Below are positions 1-6,514 of a stretch of 24,880 nucleotides of DNA, one piece after another (the first letter of the stretch is position 1; each line of letters starts with the position of its first letter). Under the pieces are notes generated by a model. That model worked only from the letters and a program-made list of their open reading frames with translations. It did not search any database and was not told the origin of the DNA. Origin of the DNA: Lachnospiraceae bacterium UBA3711 (GTDB taxonomy: Bacteria; Bacillota; Clostridia; Lachnospirales; Lachnospiraceae); contig DFHY01000092.1 in the NCBI GenBank assembly GCA_002371345.1, positions 32,439-57,318 of the forward strand. Reading direction: 5' to 3'. The translations under genes were made by a program, and so were the position numbers.

Positions 1-1
1 C

Positions 2-49
2 AGAACAGATCCGGCAGAAAATCCGGATAACAGAAAAACTGAGAGATAG
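2..49 (+). CDS. possible C-terminal tail of an upstream gene (partial)
   Basis: Reading frame 2 is open from the window edge to a TAG at 47-49 and gives a hydrophilic 15-residue tail ending NPDNRKTER. The stop overlaps the ribosome binding site of the next gene, as is common inside operons. The other forward frames are also open for part of this stretch (frame 1 stops at 28-30, frame 3 at 111-113), so the frame choice is an inference. Nothing can be said about function. Confidence 0.25.
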   Translation, partial: RTDPAENPDNRKTER

Positions 50-60
50 AAGGGCAGACA

Positions 61-678
61 GTGGGAAAGAAGAAACATCCCGTCAAGGGAGATTACGGAT
101 ACTACTCATATGAGAAGAAGCGCAGGGCAGCGATTGTCGCGTTCATGTTCGGGCTGACGCTGCTGATATTCTTCACAGGCATAATCATGACAGGAACGAG
201 GAAGAACATGTTCACCCTGGTCGCGATTCTCGGAGTTCTTCCGGCGGCGAAGTGGGCTGTACAGATGATCATGATCTTTCTGCAGAAGCCGATTGATCCT
301 AAGGTGGTCGATATTACCGAACAGGCTGCCGGCGAGCTGACACACGGCTACGAACTGTGCGTTACGGCGTATGAGGGAAGGCTGCCTCTCGACGCTGTCG
401 TTGTGTGCGGGAACAATATCGCGGCGTATTCGAGCGCAGAGAAAGGCAAGTTTGAGTTCATGGAGTCTCATGTCCGCAAGATTCTTCACGGAAATGGCTT
501 CGGCAATCCGACATTTAAGATATTCAGGAAGCTGGAAGCCTACCAGGAGAGAATACGCCAGCTGTCACAGGACCCGCAGAGATACCGTGAGGGACTGAAG
601 TATACGCCGGACGAGGCTCATGCCGGTGAGACACGGGATGAGGCTGTGCTCAGGGTTATCAAGAACATTTCTCTATAA
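61..678 (+). CDS. membrane protein of unknown function, two N-terminal helices
   Basis: This 205-residue protein is not one I recognise. It starts with GTG at 61, preceded by AGAAGGG (48-54) at a 6-base spacing. The N-terminus is basic and Tyr-rich. Two hydrophobic segments follow at about residues 23-44 and 50-74, then a soluble C-terminal part of about 130 residues. The short link between the helices (GTRKN) suggests a hairpin, with both ends probably in the cytoplasm. The soluble part contains a compact alpha/beta-looking stretch (YELCVTAYEGRLPLDAVVVC) and a charged helical end. It ends 7 bases before the RNA pseudouridine synthase gene, so the two are probably co-transcribed. Coding potential is supported by length, start signal and tight spacing; function is unknown. 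Confidence 0.8.
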   Translation: MGKKKHPVKGDYGYYSYEKKRRAAIVAFMFGLTLLIFFTGIIMTGTRKNMFTLVAILGVLPAAKWAVQMIMIFLQKPIDPKVVDITEQAAGELTHGYELCVTAYEGRLPLDAVVVCGNNIAAYSSAEKGKFEFMESHVRKILHGNGFGNPTFKIFRKLEAYQERIRQLSQDPQRYREGLKYTPDEAHAGETRDEAVLRVIKNISL

Positions 679-685
679 TAGTATT

Positions 686-1810
686 ATGAAAGAGATTATC
701 ATATCATCCCTTGAGGAGGGACAGCGTCTGGACCGTGTCCTGCAGAGGTGCCTGCCTAGAGCATCGTCGGGATTTCTGTACAAGATGCTGCGCAAGAAGA
801 ATATTACGCTGAACGGGAAGAAAGCTGATGGCAGACAGAAGCTGAGAGCCGGAGACACGGTACGCATCTATTTCTCGGACGAGACCCTGGATAAGTTCGC
901 GCCTCCTGACGGGACTGCGTCATGGCCCAGGACATCGCTTGATATCGTGTATGAGGATGACCAGGTCCTCCTCATAAATAAGCCGGCCGGCATGCTCTCT
1001 CAGAAAGCTTCGCCTTCAGATGTATCATTAAATGAATACGCGATAGGATATCTCCTCGATTCAGGAGCTTTGAGTGACCGGGACCTTGAGTCATTCCGTC
1101 CGTCCGTATGCAACAGGCTTGACCGCAACACAAGCGGCATCGTAGCCGTCGGAAAGACAACGGCGGCGCTCCGGGAGCTCTCATCGATGTTTCGCGACAG
1201 GACAGTGCACAAGTTTTATTATGCGCTGGTCTCGGGAAGACTGGATGAGGGCGGATGCCTCGACGCTTATCTGGAGAAGGATAAGGCTGATAATAAGGTC
1301 AGGATTATACCTGCGGCAGGAGTGCCGGAGTACAATATACAGTCCGCCGGGGCAGGGGGAGAGGACGGGCCGTTATCAGGCTCAGAGATCCATGACGGGA
1401 GTACCGGAGAGCATCCCATGCAGCGGATACGCACCAGATACACTCCGGTAGCGCACCGCTCTGACGGAGCAGACGGACATGAGCTGACTCTACTTGAGGT
1501 TGAGCTTATTACAGGACGCCCGCATCAGATCCGCGCGCATCTGTCATTCATGGGATATCCGGTTGTCGGTGATCCCAAGTATGGAAGCCGCAGAAGGAAT
1601 GAATATTTTCAGCGGGTGTACGGACTGAAATATCAGCTTCTGCACGCGGGGAGGCTTGTATTCGCGAAGGAGGACGGTGAGCTCGGGTACCTGTGCGGAA
1701 GGGAATACAGGGCCGCTCCGCCGGGAATCTTTGAGCGGATACTGAGAGAAGAGGGAATATGGCGACATGGAATTCAAGAGGGCTTCGGGGAAGCACCCTG
1801 GAGGACCTGA
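686..1810 (+). CDS. RluA-family RNA pseudouridine synthase
   Basis: This enzyme isomerises specific uridines in structured RNA, probably 23S rRNA as in RluC/RluD, to pseudouridine. An S4-type RNA-binding domain occupies about residues 12-65. The catalytic domain carries the family motif CNRLDRNTSG, whose first Asp is the expected nucleophile, and the later motif ITGRPHQIRAHLSFMGYPVVGDPKYG. The start at 686 gives MKEIIISSLEEGQRLDRVL, the usual family beginning; the frame is open further upstream but that part overlaps the previous gene. No clear ribosome binding site precedes 686, so translation may be coupled to the upstream gene 7 bases away. An acidic and glycine-rich insert lies at about residues 215-255, between the catalytic motif and the GRPHQIRAH motif. 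The exact target position cannot be read from sequence. Confidence 0.93.
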   Translation: MKEIIISSLEEGQRLDRVLQRCLPRASSGFLYKMLRKKNITLNGKKADGRQKLRAGDTVRIYFSDETLDKFAPPDGTASWPRTSLDIVYEDDQVLLINKPAGMLSQKASPSDVSLNEYAIGYLLDSGALSDRDLESFRPSVCNRLDRNTSGIVAVGKTTAALRELSSMFRDRTVHKFYYALVSGRLDEGGCLDAYLEKDKADNKVRIIPAAGVPEYNIQSAGAGGEDGPLSGSEIHDGSTGEHPMQRIRTRYTPVAHRSDGADGHELTLLEVELITGRPHQIRAHLSFMGYPVVGDPKYGSRRRNEYFQRVYGLKYQLLHAGRLVFAKEDGELGYLCGREYRAAPPGIFERILREEGIWRHGIQEGFGEAPWRT

Positions 1811-2307
1811 TAAACCGTACAAATGAACAGTATCGTGAGAAGAATCTAGCGCTGATACAGAAGATTCCGACGCCGATCACTCCAATCGATATAGACAAGG
1901 AATCGAGGCACATCACGCTGGCGTATTTCGATCAGAAATCGACAGTCGACTATATCGGGGCAGTGCAGGGAATACCGGTGTGCTTCGATGCGAAGGAGTC
2001 GAAGAGCAGCACATTCAGCCTTCAGAACGTCCATGAGCATCAGGTGGAATTCATGCGCGGGTTCGAGAAACAGATGGGTCTTGCTTTCCTGCTTATCTTT
2101 TACTCTCAGAGGGACGAGTTTTACTATATGCCGTTCATCGATCTGGACCGCGCATGGCAGCGTGCGCAGAACAACGGAAGAAAGTCCATACCGTTTGACG
2201 AGATAGATACTACGCTGCGCATATGGCCTAACCGGCACGGCATCCTGCTGCCTTATCTTGACGCCCTGCAGATAGATCTCGAACGCCATCCATGGGCGGA
2301 CGAATGA
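1759..2307 (+). CDS. recU: Holliday junction resolvase RecU
   Basis: RecU is the Gram-positive resolvase that cuts four-way DNA junctions in recombination and chromosome segregation, working with RuvAB. The 182-residue protein begins TWNSRGLRGSTLEDLINRTN and has the nuclease core KSTVDYIGAVQGIPVCFDAKE, where the Asp and the D-A-K-E group are the metal-binding catalytic residues of this family. The following LQNVHEHQVEFM and the aromatic YYMPF stretch are also typical. The ATG at 1759 lies 52 bases inside the upstream synthase gene in another frame, with a purine-rich GAGGGA just before it, which points to coupled translation. In Bacillus recU sits beside a penicillin-binding protein gene; that neighbour is absent here. 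Confidence 0.95.
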   Translation: MATWNSRGLRGSTLEDLINRTNEQYREKNLALIQKIPTPITPIDIDKESRHITLAYFDQKSTVDYIGAVQGIPVCFDAKESKSSTFSLQNVHEHQVEFMRGFEKQMGLAFLLIFYSQRDEFYYMPFIDLDRAWQRAQNNGRKSIPFDEIDTTLRIWPNRHGILLPYLDALQIDLERHPWADE

Positions 2308-2406
2308 ATGAAATGTATAGGCCAAAAGCCCCGGAGACGAGGCATACTTGCTTGCCTGAGGCAAAAAGAACTTTGTTGCCGGCTGTAAGCGTGCACGGCG
2401 TGAGGG

Positions 2407-2435
2407 TTGACAGTGCATCGGAGTTTCGGTAAGAT
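2407..2435 (+). promoter_or_regulatory. sigma-A type promoter for the his operon
   Basis: A perfect -35 box TTGACA (2407-2412) is followed after 17 bases by TAAGAT (2430-2435), a four-of-six match to the -10 consensus. Transcription would start near 2442, leaving a leader of about 130 bases before hisZ. It sits in a non-coding gap in the right orientation. Confidence 0.65.
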
Positions 2436-2449
2436 AACGGGAGTTTAAC

Positions 2450-2467
2450 GCTTTATCACAATAAAGC
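2450..2467 (+). promoter_or_regulatory. hairpin at the start of the hisZ leader
   Basis: GCTTTAT and ATAAAGC form a perfect 7-bp stem with a CACA loop. It begins about 8 bases after the predicted transcription start. It could stabilise the 5' end of the message or act as an operator; no T-run follows, so it is not a terminator. Confidence 0.4.
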
Positions 2468-2575
2468 AAATGATATATACAAAAGCCTTCAGCCTGTGCA
2501 CAATGCGATGCTTTCCGCGGCTTTGGGAAGCGGGCAGACATACACCGGCTATGCTCTGATATGAGAGGGATACGG

Positions 2576-3691
2576 ATGAATCAGAAGATACTGCATACCC
2601 CGGAGGGTGTGAGGGACATCTACGGCGACGAGTGTGAGAGGAAGCAGGCTCTTGAACAGAGACTGCACAAGGTTTTGTCATCTTACGGATACAGGGATAT
2701 CGAGACGCCTACCTTCGAATACTTCGACGTCTTCGGCAGCGATGTCGGAACCATTCCATCAAAGGATCTGTACAAATTTTTTGACCGTGAGGGACATACG
2801 CTGGTGCTTCGGCCGGACTTCACCCCATCCATCGCAAGAGCCGCCAGCCGGTATTATCCGGATGAGGGAAGGCCGGTAAGACTGTGCTATATGGGCCCGA
2901 CGTTCGTCAATCACCAGGAGCACCGCGGGAGGCTGAAGGAGAACACCGAGATCGGAGCAGAACTTATCGGGGAGAGCGCATATGACGCTGACGCCGAGAT
3001 TATAGCGATGGGAACGTCCATGCTGCTCGAGTCAGGGCTCAAGGATTTTCAGATCAGCATCGGGCATGCCGGCTTCTACGAGAGCCTGGTCGGACAGGCG
3101 GGTATTGACGGAGATACCGAGGAGAAGCTGAGGCTTCTGATCCATAACCACAATTCATTCGGAGTCAGGCAGCTTTTGTCGGGAAATTCCATAGATCCGA
3201 AGATCAGCGGCATTCTGACTCAGCTCACTTCGATGACAGGCGATATGAGTATGCTGGAGAAGGCGTATGAGCTTACCGAAGGGCTTAAGGCCAGGGAGCC
3301 GGTACGGCGCCTGATGCAGATACTGGAGCTGCTGAAGATATACGGGCTTGATAAGCATGTGAGCTTTGACTTCGGCATGCTGTCGGCATACATGTACTAC
3401 ACCGGAGTTATATTCAGGGGCTATACATACGGAACCGGGGACGCCGTCATCAAGGGAGGGCGCTACGACACCCTGCTGGGGCATTTCGGCAGAAATGCGC
3501 CGTCCGCCGGATTTGTCGTAGTTCTGAGCAATCTCCTCAATGCTCTTCAGCGCCAGAGGATCGTGGCACCTCCGGAAGACGAGCTTGTGACAATCACATA
3601 CACTCCGTCTGAGAGGGAGGACGCTCACCGCAGAGCGGCGGCACTTCGCGCTGAGGGAAGAAGGGTAGAGATGGTATTGAACGCTACGTGA
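2576..3691 (+). CDS. hisZ: ATP phosphoribosyltransferase regulatory subunit HisZ
   Basis: HisZ resembles the catalytic core of histidyl-tRNA synthetase but does not charge tRNA; it pairs with short-form HisG to make the active, histidine-sensitive first enzyme of histidine synthesis. The 371-residue protein opens with TPEGVRDIYGDE and shows class II synthetase-like motifs: the FEYFDVFG region, FDREGHTLVLRPDFTPSIAR, then RLCYMGPTFVNHQEHRGRLKENTEIGAELIG, and a late GGRYDTLLGHFG. It lacks the full C-terminal anticodon-binding domain of HisS, ending soon after VTITYTPSEREDA. ATG 2576 is chosen over ATG 2561 because GAGAGG at 2563-2568 gives a good ribosome binding site for the later codon and nothing suitable precedes the earlier one. 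The short HisG encoded next supports the assignment. Confidence 0.93.
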   Translation: MNQKILHTPEGVRDIYGDECERKQALEQRLHKVLSSYGYRDIETPTFEYFDVFGSDVGTIPSKDLYKFFDREGHTLVLRPDFTPSIARAASRYYPDEGRPVRLCYMGPTFVNHQEHRGRLKENTEIGAELIGESAYDADAEIIAMGTSMLLESGLKDFQISIGHAGFYESLVGQAGIDGDTEEKLRLLIHNHNSFGVRQLLSGNSIDPKISGILTQLTSMTGDMSMLEKAYELTEGLKAREPVRRLMQILELLKIYGLDKHVSFDFGMLSAYMYYTGVIFRGYTYGTGDAVIKGGRYDTLLGHFGRNAPSAGFVVVLSNLLNALQRQRIVAPPEDELVTITYTPSEREDAHRRAAALRAEGRRVEMVLNAT

Positions 3692-3694
3692 GGA

Positions 3695-3711
3695 CGCGCG
3701 CTCGGCGCGCG
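3695..3711 (+). repeat. GC-rich hairpin between hisZ and hisG
   Basis: CGCGCG at 3695-3700 and CGCGCG at 3706-3711 can pair around a five-base loop, directly after the hisZ stop. There is no T-run, so it is more likely to affect message stability or the relative output of hisZ and hisG than to terminate. Confidence 0.4.
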
Positions 3712-3746
3712 GGATTCGCGGGCGATTATTGACAGGAACAGTGATT

Positions 3747-4394
3747 ATGAGATATCTGACTGTAGCATTGACAAAGGGCAGACTGGCGAAGCAGACCATG
3801 AGCCTGATGGAGAGGATCGGGATCTCCTGCGAGGAGATGCGTGATCCGAATACGCGCAAGCTCATCTTCGTAAATGAAAAGTTCGGCCTGAAGTTCTTCC
3901 TCGCGAAAGGCCCGGACGTACCGACCTATGTGGAGTACGGGGCGGCCGATCTCGGCGTTGTCGGAGAGGACACTATCATGGAGGAAGGCCGCAAGATCTA
4001 CGAGGTCCTTGACCTGGGATTCGGAAAGTGCCGTATGTGCGTCGCCGGACCGGAGGGGGCGGCGAAGCTTCTGAACGGACAGGAACAGATCAGGGTCGCC
4101 ACGAAGTACCCGAAGATAGCCAGGGATTATTTTAATGATACAAAGAACCAGACGGTTGAGATCATCAAGCTGAACGGGTCGATCGAGCTGGCGCCGATCG
4201 TCGGGCTGGCGGAGGTAATCGTCGATATAGTCGAGACGGGATCTACCCTGAAGGAGAACGGCCTGAAGGTGCTTGAGGAGGTGTGCCCGCTGTCGGCGAG
4301 GGTGGTTGTGAACCCCGTAAGCATGCGCATGGAGAATGAGCGGATCACGAGACTGCTCGGGGACATGAACGCGGCGCTTGATACGCATCAGTGA
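3747..4394 (+). CDS. hisG: ATP phosphoribosyltransferase, short form (HisG)
   Basis: HisG joins ATP and PRPP to give phosphoribosyl-ATP, the committed step of histidine synthesis. At 215 residues it is the short form, which lacks the C-terminal regulatory domain and needs HisZ, encoded immediately upstream. Recognisable parts are LTVALTKGRLAKQTMSLMER at the N-terminus, AADLGVVGEDTIMEEG, IRVATKYPKIARDYF, LNGSIELAPIVGLAEVIVDIVETGSTLKENGL (the PRPP-binding region) and a C-terminal VNPVSMRME. ATG 3747 follows AGGAACAG and gives the usual MRYLTVALTKGRL start; an in-frame TTG at 3729 is less likely. hisD follows 25 bases after the stop. Confidence 0.96.
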   Translation: MRYLTVALTKGRLAKQTMSLMERIGISCEEMRDPNTRKLIFVNEKFGLKFFLAKGPDVPTYVEYGAADLGVVGEDTIMEEGRKIYEVLDLGFGKCRMCVAGPEGAAKLLNGQEQIRVATKYPKIARDYFNDTKNQTVEIIKLNGSIELAPIVGLAEVIVDIVETGSTLKENGLKVLEEVCPLSARVVVNPVSMRMENERITRLLGDMNAALDTHQ

Positions 4395-4419
4395 CAGACC
4401 TGTATTAAAAAGGAGAACC

Positions 4420-5718
4420 ATGAGAATAGTTAAGCTTACAGAGGAAACCAGAAATGATCTGCTCAGCACGCTGCTGAAGCGCAGCCCGAACCAGTACATC
4501 GAGTATGAGGACAAGGTATCTGAGATAGTTGAGAATGTCAGGAGCAGGAAGGATGAGGCTCTCTTTGAGTACACAGAGAAGTTCGACCATATCTCACTGA
4601 CTCCGGAGACGGTGCGTGTGACGGAGGAAGAGATAGAGGAGGCCTATCGCGAGGTCGATCCGAAGCTGACAGAGGTTATACGCAAGGCACTTAAGAATAT
4701 CCGCGCGTACCATGAGAAGCAGAGGCGCAATTCATGGTTTGACTCACAGGAGAACGGGATCCTGCTCGGGCAGAAGATATCTCCGCTCTCGAGAGTCGGA
4801 GTGTATGTGCCGGGAGGCAAAGCGGTCTATCCGTCGTCAGTTCTTATGAATGTCGTTCCGGCAAAGGTTGCCGGAGTGAAGCAGATCATCATGACAACGC
4901 CGTGCCGTGACGGCAAGGTCAGCCCGAATACACTGGTGGCCGCGCACGAAGCCGGAGTTGACGCCATCTTCAAGGTGGGCGGCGCCCAGGCAATCGCGGC
5001 TCTTGCTCATGGTACTCAGACGATTCCGAAGGTGGACAAGATCGTCGGCCCCGGAAATATATTCGTCGCGCTGGCTAAAAAGGCTGTCTACGGTTTTACG
5101 GGAATCGACTCGATCGCCGGGCCGAGTGAGATAACGGTTCTTGCCGACGGGACGGCGAATGCGCGATATGTCGCGGCTGACCTGCTCAGCCAGGCTGAGC
5201 ATGACGAGCTTGCCTCGTCTATCCTCGTGACGACATCCGGAAAGCTTGCGGAGGATGTATCGACACAGATCGATGAATTTCTGAAGACGCTCCCCAGGGC
5301 AGATATCATCAGAAAATCTCTCGACAATTACGGATATATCCTGCTGGTTGATACTCTTGAAGAGGGAATCAACGTCGTCGATGAGATCGCGCCGGAGCAC
5401 CTCGAGATCGTCACATCGAATCCCTTCGATACGATGACGAGGGTGCGCAACGCTGGGGCTATGTTCCTGGGGCAGTATTCCAGCGAACCGCTGGGTGACT
5501 ACTTTGCCGGACCGAACCACATTCTTCCGACCAACGGAACAGCGAGGTTCTTCAGCCCGCTGTCTGTAGATGACTTCGTGAAGAAGTCCAGCGTCATCTA
5601 TTATTCGGAAGAGGCGCTGAGGGCGGTCCATGAAGACATAGAGTCGTTCGCGAAGGCGGAGGAGCTGACCGCGCACGCGAACTCTATTGCTGTCCGCTTC
5701 GATCAGGAAGAAAGATAA
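4420..5718 (+). CDS. hisD: histidinol dehydrogenase HisD
   Basis: HisD is a zinc enzyme that carries out the last two steps of the pathway, oxidising histidinol to histidinal and then to histidine with two NAD+. The 432-residue length is normal. The signature VGPGNIFVALAKKAVYG is followed by GIDSIAGPSEITVLAD. Metal-binding residues expected in the family are visible in LLSQAEHDELA (Gln and His), the EHLEIVTSNP segment and the GPNHILPTNGTARF segment. ATG 4420 has AAGGAG at 4410-4415 with a 4-base gap and gives the start MRIVKLTEET; the open frame before it overlaps hisG and is not used. Confidence 0.97.
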   Translation: MRIVKLTEETRNDLLSTLLKRSPNQYIEYEDKVSEIVENVRSRKDEALFEYTEKFDHISLTPETVRVTEEEIEEAYREVDPKLTEVIRKALKNIRAYHEKQRRNSWFDSQENGILLGQKISPLSRVGVYVPGGKAVYPSSVLMNVVPAKVAGVKQIIMTTPCRDGKVSPNTLVAAHEAGVDAIFKVGGAQAIAALAHGTQTIPKVDKIVGPGNIFVALAKKAVYGFTGIDSIAGPSEITVLADGTANARYVAADLLSQAEHDELASSILVTTSGKLAEDVSTQIDEFLKTLPRADIIRKSLDNYGYILLVDTLEEGINVVDEIAPEHLEIVTSNPFDTMTRVRNAGAMFLGQYSSEPLGDYFAGPNHILPTNGTARFFSPLSVDDFVKKSSVIYYSEEALRAVHEDIESFAKAEELTAHANSIAVRFDQEER

Positions 5719-5787
5719 TGTTTTTTCGCAGGCAATGCGGACAGGATTTGATCCGGACGATATTGATACAGAGGAGAGGAGCGAACC

Positions 5788-6375
5788 ATGGCAAGGATTG
5801 CGGAAGTGGAAAGATATACCTCGGAGACAAGTATAGAGATCCAGTTTAACCTTGACGGGAGCGGCATCACTCAGATAGACACAGGAGTGGGATTCTTCGA
5901 CCACATGCTGGACGGCTTCGCCAGACACGGCCTGTTTGACCTGTCTGTCAAGTGCGACGGTGATCTGCAGGTCGATGATCACCATACGATCGAGGACACC
6001 GGCATAGTGCTCGGGCAGGCTATCGCGAAGGCCGCGGGCGATAAGAAAGGCATAGCCCGTTATGGAAGCCGCATCCTTCCGATGGATGAAGCGCTGGTGC
6101 TGTGCGCGCTGGATCTGTGCGGCCGCCCGTATCTGTCTTATGACGCCGCGTTCCGGGCGGATAAGATGGGGGAGATGTCAACCCAGATGGTTAAGGAATT
6201 CTTCTACGCGGTGAGCTACGGCGCCATGATGAACCTGCATCTGAAGGTGCTGACACCCGGAAATGATCACCATGTATGCGAAGCGATGTTCAAGGCGTTC
6301 GGCAAGGCACTGGACATGGCGACGCAGTTTGATAAGAGAATAACTGACGTGCTTTCGACGAAGGGCGCACTGTGA
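5788..6375 (+). CDS. hisB: imidazoleglycerol-phosphate dehydratase HisB
   Basis: This manganese enzyme removes water from imidazole glycerol phosphate to make imidazole acetol phosphate, step six of the pathway. The 195-residue protein is the stand-alone dehydratase, without the phosphatase domain of the enterobacterial HisB. The paired metal-binding motifs are clear: GFFDHMLDGFARHG, DDHHTIEDTGIVLGQA, and near the C-terminus NDHHVCEAMFKAFGKAL. The motif MDEALVLCALDLCGRPYL is also characteristic. Purine-rich GAGGAGAGGAG sits just before ATG 5788. A 69-base gap separates it from hisD, and a 139-base structured gap follows. Confidence 0.97.
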   Translation: MARIAEVERYTSETSIEIQFNLDGSGITQIDTGVGFFDHMLDGFARHGLFDLSVKCDGDLQVDDHHTIEDTGIVLGQAIAKAAGDKKGIARYGSRILPMDEALVLCALDLCGRPYLSYDAAFRADKMGEMSTQMVKEFFYAVSYGAMMNLHLKVLTPGNDHHVCEAMFKAFGKALDMATQFDKRITDVLSTKGAL

Positions 6376-6514
6376 CAGAAGCGGATCCGTGTACTGACAT
6401 ATGACATAGTAAAGAGAACTTTGCCGTTTGCTGTAAAAGCCGGAACGGATACTGCATAATCCGGCTTGATCCGTATACGGACAGGAATTAGAAAGAAAAG
6501 GGTAGGCAGAAAAT
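6376..6514 (+). promoter_or_regulatory. structured gap before hisIE
   Basis: This 139-base gap has no gene. It contains AGAACTTTG-N6-GCTGTAA (6415-6436), also found before hisZ. Immediately after it lies a perfect 8-bp stem AAGCCGGA/TCCGGCTT (6437-6444 with 6460-6467). The first six loop bases, ACGGAT (6445-6450), can pair with ATCCGT just downstream (6469-6474), which would make an H-type pseudoknot, or with another ATCCGT upstream (6385-6390). GATCCGTGTAC (6384-6394) and GATCCGTATAC (6468-6478) are near-identical direct repeats around the element. A regulatory role is inferred. I see no good promoter in the gap. Confidence 0.5.

Larger units (their letters stand above)
2308..2575 (+). other. 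268-base intergenic region and hisZ leader
   Basis: No gene is supported here. The region holds a small hairpin candidate at about 2341-2358 (AGGCA/TGCCT), the motif AGAACTTTG-N6-GCTGTAA at 2367-2388 that recurs before hisIE, a promoter at 2407-2435 and a perfect 7-bp hairpin at 2450-2467. A 29-codon open frame at 2470-2559 has no ribosome binding site and only one His codon, so it does not look like a histidine attenuator peptide. No T-box consensus is visible. Confidence 0.6.

Noticed and set aside
674..679. TATAAT just before the pseudouridine synthase gene
   Set aside because: It overlaps the end of the previous gene and has no -35 box at a workable distance.
1846..2541. Long minus-strand open frame opposite recU
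   Set aside because: It mirrors the real gene, has no start signal and no recognisable protein; the same holds for other antisense frames across the window.
2470..2559. 29-codon open frame in the hisZ leader
   Set aside because: No ribosome binding site and no composition typical of a leader peptide; only one His codon.
2308..2575. T-box or histidine attenuator before hisZ
   Set aside because: No TGGNACCGCG-like T-box sequence, no run of His codons in any short frame, and no terminator with a T-run.
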